Part shown: piece after piece, positions 61,342-64,000 of the stretch
How the letters are laid out: every line of letters starts with the position of its first letter
How positions within the stretch are numbered: the stretch's first letter is position 1
From: Paenibacillus_AA sp045062745
GTDB lineage: Bacteria; Bacillota; Bacilli; Paenibacillales; NBRC-103111
Length of the DNA stretch: 64,000 bases
Assembly: GCF_045062745.1 (NCBI RefSeq)
Contig: NZ_JBJGED010000025.1
Span: 1-64,000 of the forward strand
Reading direction: 5' to 3'
Notes under the pieces: generated by a model
What the model was told of the DNA's origin: nothing
Database searches by the model: none
What the model saw: the letters and a program-made list of their open reading frames with translations, nothing else
Program-made: the position numbers and the translations under genes

Positions 61342-62486
61342 GAAAAAAGCATGTATCGCCGATCTGTCTTGGATTCCTTGTCATTGTCTTGGCCCTTGCC
61401 CTTGCCGGATGTTGGGACGCCAACTATTTAACCAACAAAAAGATGCTTAACGGACTCGGGTTTGATGCTGCCGAGGATGGCCGAATCGCCGGGACGGCAA
61501 GAGCGATCATCTTGAAGGCCAAGGGAGGCGGGCAATTCGACGTAAGCGATGAACTGGTTCAAGCGACCGGTGATTCGATTCAATCGCTCGGCATGCGAAT
61601 CGACAGTATGCTTCCAGGCACCATTGAAGCCAGTAAATCTCAAGTCATTGTCATCGGCCAAGAGCTTGCGAAGAAGGGCATTATGTCCCCGTTAGAGCCG
61701 GTATACCGAAGCCATAAAGGGTTTTTGAACGGCAGCGTTCTAATCAGCGAGGGATCGGCTTCAGAAATCATCTCGGTTAAACAAAGAGAAAATACGCCCG
61801 CAGCGTTTGATGTGTTGCAGATGGTTCGAGGAGCGGAGCGAGTAACGAACATTCCGAAACTAACGATGTATTCCTTATGGACGCAATTCGACGAACCCGG
61901 CGAAGACAACATTGTTCCCTATATTTACAAAACCAGTGAGAAAACGCTGATTCTAGACAGCATCGCTTTATTAGACGGAGACCGCTATACCGGAATCACC
62001 TTGCCTCGCGAAGAAAGTGTTATGCTTCTTTTGCTCAAAGACAGGTTAAGCAAGCTGGCTTATCTTAACATTCCGGCCGGACAGGGATCGGGTGATGGGA
62101 AAGAAACCGACACGAATGTCGTCACCATCGAAGTGCAAAAACAAAAAAGAAAATTGCATGTCTCTGTTGATCCCGACAGCGGAGAAATCCTATGCTCTAT
62201 CAAGCTGGATCTATATGCGGAGCTTGTGAGCTACCCGGGAAACTTAGGCCGGGAAATTGACCGCGGGCGGTTAAATCAGGATTTGTCCGAAGTTCTAAAT
62301 AAGGAGGCGGCATCGGTCGCAGCCAAATTGCAAAAAGCGAATTGTGACGCGCTTGGGATCGGCAGAAGAGTGGGTGCAAGCCAACATAAGCTGTGGGAAA
62401 CTATCGACTGGAAAACGAAATATAGGGAGGTCAAAATCAAACCGGAGGTACAAGTCCATCTCACAAGCACGGGCATTCTCCACTGA
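61338..62486 (+). CDS. germination receptor lipoprotein, Ger(x)C family
   Basis: C-subunit of the receptor: 382-residue lipoprotein with lipobox LAGCWD near residue 27, where the CWD start of the mature protein is a GerC hallmark. Then the usual mixed domains (EIISVKQRENTPAAFDVLQMV, ILDSIALLDGDRYTG, and the C-terminal AAKLQKANCDALGIGRRV region). Anchored to the outer face of the inner spore membrane. ATG overlaps the upstream TGA. No clear terminator follows; the 113-bp gap to the next gene ends in a GGAGGTG site. Confidence 0.93.
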   Translation: MRKKHVSPICLGFLVIVLALALAGCWDANYLTNKKMLNGLGFDAAEDGRIAGTARAIILKAKGGGQFDVSDELVQATGDSIQSLGMRIDSMLPGTIEASKSQVIVIGQELAKKGIMSPLEPVYRSHKGFLNGSVLISEGSASEIISVKQRENTPAAFDVLQMVRGAERVTNIPKLTMYSLWTQFDEPGEDNIVPYIYKTSEKTLILDSIALLDGDRYTGITLPREESVMLLLLKDRLSKLAYLNIPAGQGSGDGKETDTNVVTIEVQKQKRKLHVSVDPDSGEILCSIKLDLYAELVSYPGNLGREIDRGRLNQDLSEVLNKEAASVAAKLQKANCDALGIGRRVGASQHKLWETIDWKTKYREVKIKPEVQVHLTSTGILH

Positions 62487-62599
62487 CGTCAAATTCTCCT
62501 TCTCCTCTATAGGTGGACGTCTATAAATCTAGTTATGTGTCTAGCACCGTGCGGGATGAACATCATACTATAAGGCATCTATAACAGGAGGTGCAATTG

Positions 62600-63328
62600 A
62601 TGAGTTGTCCCGCTCCTCACAAGAAGAAGATCCTCAGATGCACTAAGAAACACGCTAAAAAAATCATCCGCCGCAGCCGGCTAGTTCGCCGTTCTGTCCC
62701 CGGACCGCAAGGTCCTCCTGGGCCGCAAGGTCCTGCCGGGGTGCCTGGACCGTCCGGAGTCGGTCTCCTCACGAACTATAATTTCATTGAAATCCCGAAT
62801 CCGATGGTCCCTACCGAACCCGGAATTGTCGCATTTCCCCTGCCCGCGGCGCCCGGGACGTTTGGGGACGAGACGCCCATCAGCCCACAATTCGTAGCCC
62901 TGAGCACCATTACACCAGCCAGCCGTATCGCCTTGCGTGCCACGATCGTTTGGCGCTATACGTTCTTAAGCGGTTCCTCCCCGGAATTGACGGTTTCGAG
63001 TCAAACGATGCGCTTCAGTATTTTTCGCAATGCCCCTGTAACCGGTGAACTTGTCGGGACCGTGACGGATACAGGCAGCTTGACACAGATAAATTTAGAG
63101 GGGACGGATGTTACATCCGTGAATGGAACTTTCACCACCACCTTCGAGGTGACGGATACGGGGGTTCCGGGACCGAATGCCAACTATTTTCTAACCGGAG
63201 CCGCCGGCCAAGTATCCGGATTCGGTGTAGGTATGGATACCGGGCCAAGTCCGATTACCGATTTCAACCCTCCGGTCGCCCTTGAGATCCACTTCAGCGG
63301 AGAAGTTATCGGTCCCAATGTCGGCTAA
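62600..63328 (+). CDS. collagen-like spore surface protein (BclA/exosporium type)
   Basis: 242 residues. A very basic N-terminus (about 1-33: PHKKKILRCTKKHAKKIIRRSR) leads into a short Gly-x-y tract (about 35-54, GPQGPPGPQGPAGVPGPSG) and a C-terminal beta-rich domain (about 56-242) of the kind that trimerises in BclA-like filaments. No signal peptide, as expected for a protein assembled from the mother-cell cytosol. ATG at 62600 is eight bases after GGAGG. It sits between the germination operon and a YheC/D gene, supporting a spore-surface role. The collagen tract is unusually short. Confidence 0.85.
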   Translation: MSCPAPHKKKILRCTKKHAKKIIRRSRLVRRSVPGPQGPPGPQGPAGVPGPSGVGLLTNYNFIEIPNPMVPTEPGIVAFPLPAAPGTFGDETPISPQFVALSTITPASRIALRATIVWRYTFLSGSSPELTVSSQTMRFSIFRNAPVTGELVGTVTDTGSLTQINLEGTDVTSVNGTFTTTFEVTDTGVPGPNANYFLTGAAGQVSGFGVGMDTGPSPITDFNPPVALEIHFSGEVIGPNVG

Positions 63329-63342
63329 AGGAGGTGCAACTC

Positions 63343-64000
63343 TTGGCCAAAATCATCAAAAGCCGCCCAGAGATGGGCAAATGGAGGCTTTGGAAATTTT
63401 TCGCTAAAAATCAACGTATTCGCCGCTATTTGCCTCCGACTAGTCTGCTTTCCACAAAGACGCTTCGAGTGTTTTTACAAAGGTTCAGGACGGTGTACAT
63501 CAAACCTTGCGGCGGCCAGCAAGGCAAAGGGGTTATTAAAGCGTGGAAAAAGGGCAACCGTTATATTTTCGTTAAAGAAAAGGGTCGTAAAATCATCTGT
63601 GCATCCGCGGAACAAATGTATCGGACCATTAGACGGCAAAGCCCCAAACGCAACCATATCGTTCAAAGGGCCATCCGTCTTGCCGAAGTTTCGGGGAGAC
63701 CATTTGACATCCGGTTAATGATGATGAGAAATGCAACAGGGAACTGGGAATATGTTGGCATGATGGCTAAAGTGGCGGGTAAAGGCAGTGTGATTACGAA
63801 TTTGGGCCGCGGGAGAGGGTATGCCTTGGAAGCGGATAAGGCAATCCGACGATCCGTCGGGTTTCGCGGGCCAAAACTAAAGAAGCTTAAGCATGAGATG
63901 ATTCGGCTGGGATATAGATCGTGCCGAAGGTTTGACGATTATAAGCGATACTGGCAAATCGGTTTAGATTTGGCGGTTGATAAACAAGGACGCATCTGGA
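63343..64000 (+). CDS. YheC/YheD family spore coat-associated protein (cut by window end)
   Basis: About 219 residues visible. Starts at a TTG eight bases after AAAGGAGGTG and 14 bp beyond the collagen-like gene. The sequence fits the YheC/YheD ATP-grasp-like family found in endospore coats: TSLLSTKTLRVFLQRFRTVYIKPCGGQQGKGVI is the family core with the ATP-binding Lys (shown split: TVYIKPCGGQQGKG), then HIVQRAIRLAEVSGRPFDIRLMM, WEYVGMMAKVAGKGSVITNL and GLDLAVDKQG. The last motif Asp and the C-terminus lie beyond the window. Function of the family is unknown; peptide or polymer ligation is inferred from the fold. Confidence 0.88.
   Translation, partial: MAKIIKSRPEMGKWRLWKFFAKNQRIRRYLPPTSLLSTKTLRVFLQRFRTVYIKPCGGQQGKGVIKAWKKGNRYIFVKEKGRKIICASAEQMYRTIRRQSPKRNHIVQRAIRLAEVSGRPFDIRLMMMRNATGNWEYVGMMAKVAGKGSVITNLGRGRGYALEADKAIRRSVGFRGPKLKKLKHEMIRLGYRSCRRFDDYKRYWQIGLDLAVDKQGRIW

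Overview
The window looks like a chromosomal segment of a GC-rich, endospore-forming Bacillota of the Paenibacillaceae type (Paenibacillus/Cohnella-like). The evidence is strong AAAGGAGG-type ribosome binding sites with many TTG/GTG starts, two T-box leaders, spore genes (cotJA/B/C, a gerA-type operon, ytvI, a YheC/D coat protein, a collagen-like surface protein), many lipoprotein solute-binding proteins and the pppGpp-era housekeeping typical of the group. I see no rRNA, tRNA, transposase, prophage or CRISPR array. Species cannot be fixed from the sequence.

Layout. 1-2.0 kb: end of a MacB/FtsX-type ABC exporter. 2.0-2.9 kb: a gene-free block of three different repeat elements. 2.9-10.4 kb: a HAD phosphatase pair, a MurR/RpiR regulator with nagB and nagA, a MOSC protein, an amidase and an SRPBCC protein. 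10.4-19.6 kb: a membrane protein, a large lipoprotein, a T-box-controlled isoleucyl-tRNA synthetase of the long type 2 form, an aldo/keto reductase, and an MFS exporter divergent from its HxlR regulator. 19.6-27.2 kb: a GH109-like Gfo/Idh/MocA protein, a small decay zone (truncated ChbG, intact methyltransferase, frameshifted Nudix), a GntR/LacI-hybrid regulator with an orphan sugar-binding lipoprotein, glpP and a NagD-like phosphatase.

27.4-43.1 kb is the most coherent region: on the minus strand a sugar ABC importer (binding protein, two permeases, ATPase), a membrane protein, NamZ, NagZ, AnmK, a double GNAT and a PIG-L protein; divergently, a kinase-MurQ fusion; then a GH123-like protein. 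With nagA and nagB at 5-7 kb this gives every enzyme needed to turn imported murein disaccharides into fructose-6-phosphate. NamZ and NagZ show no export signal, so I infer a cytosolic, ABC-importer-fed version of murein sugar salvage. A perfect 13-bp palindrome sits in the importer promoter.

43.1-46.7 kb mixes repeat arrays, an esterase, the cotJ operon and a tiny very acidic protein. 46.7-54 kb holds YtvI, a CBS/CorC_HlyC protein, radical SAM YfkAB, an HD-GYP protein, UppP and a 5'-nucleotidase-like protein. 54-57 kb has a MoaD-MoaE fusion converging on an LCP protein and an NlpC/P60 lipoprotein. 57-64 kb has a T-box-controlled short ProRS lacking most of the usual insertion, a gerA-type germination operon, a collagen-like spore surface protein and a YheC/D coat protein cut by the window end.

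The intergenic DNA is unusual. Three unrelated repeat sequences share a period close to 51 bp, a ~240-bp element occurs in two inverted copies 44 kb apart, and a hairpin element occurs with conserved boxes but different, internally complementary outer stems.
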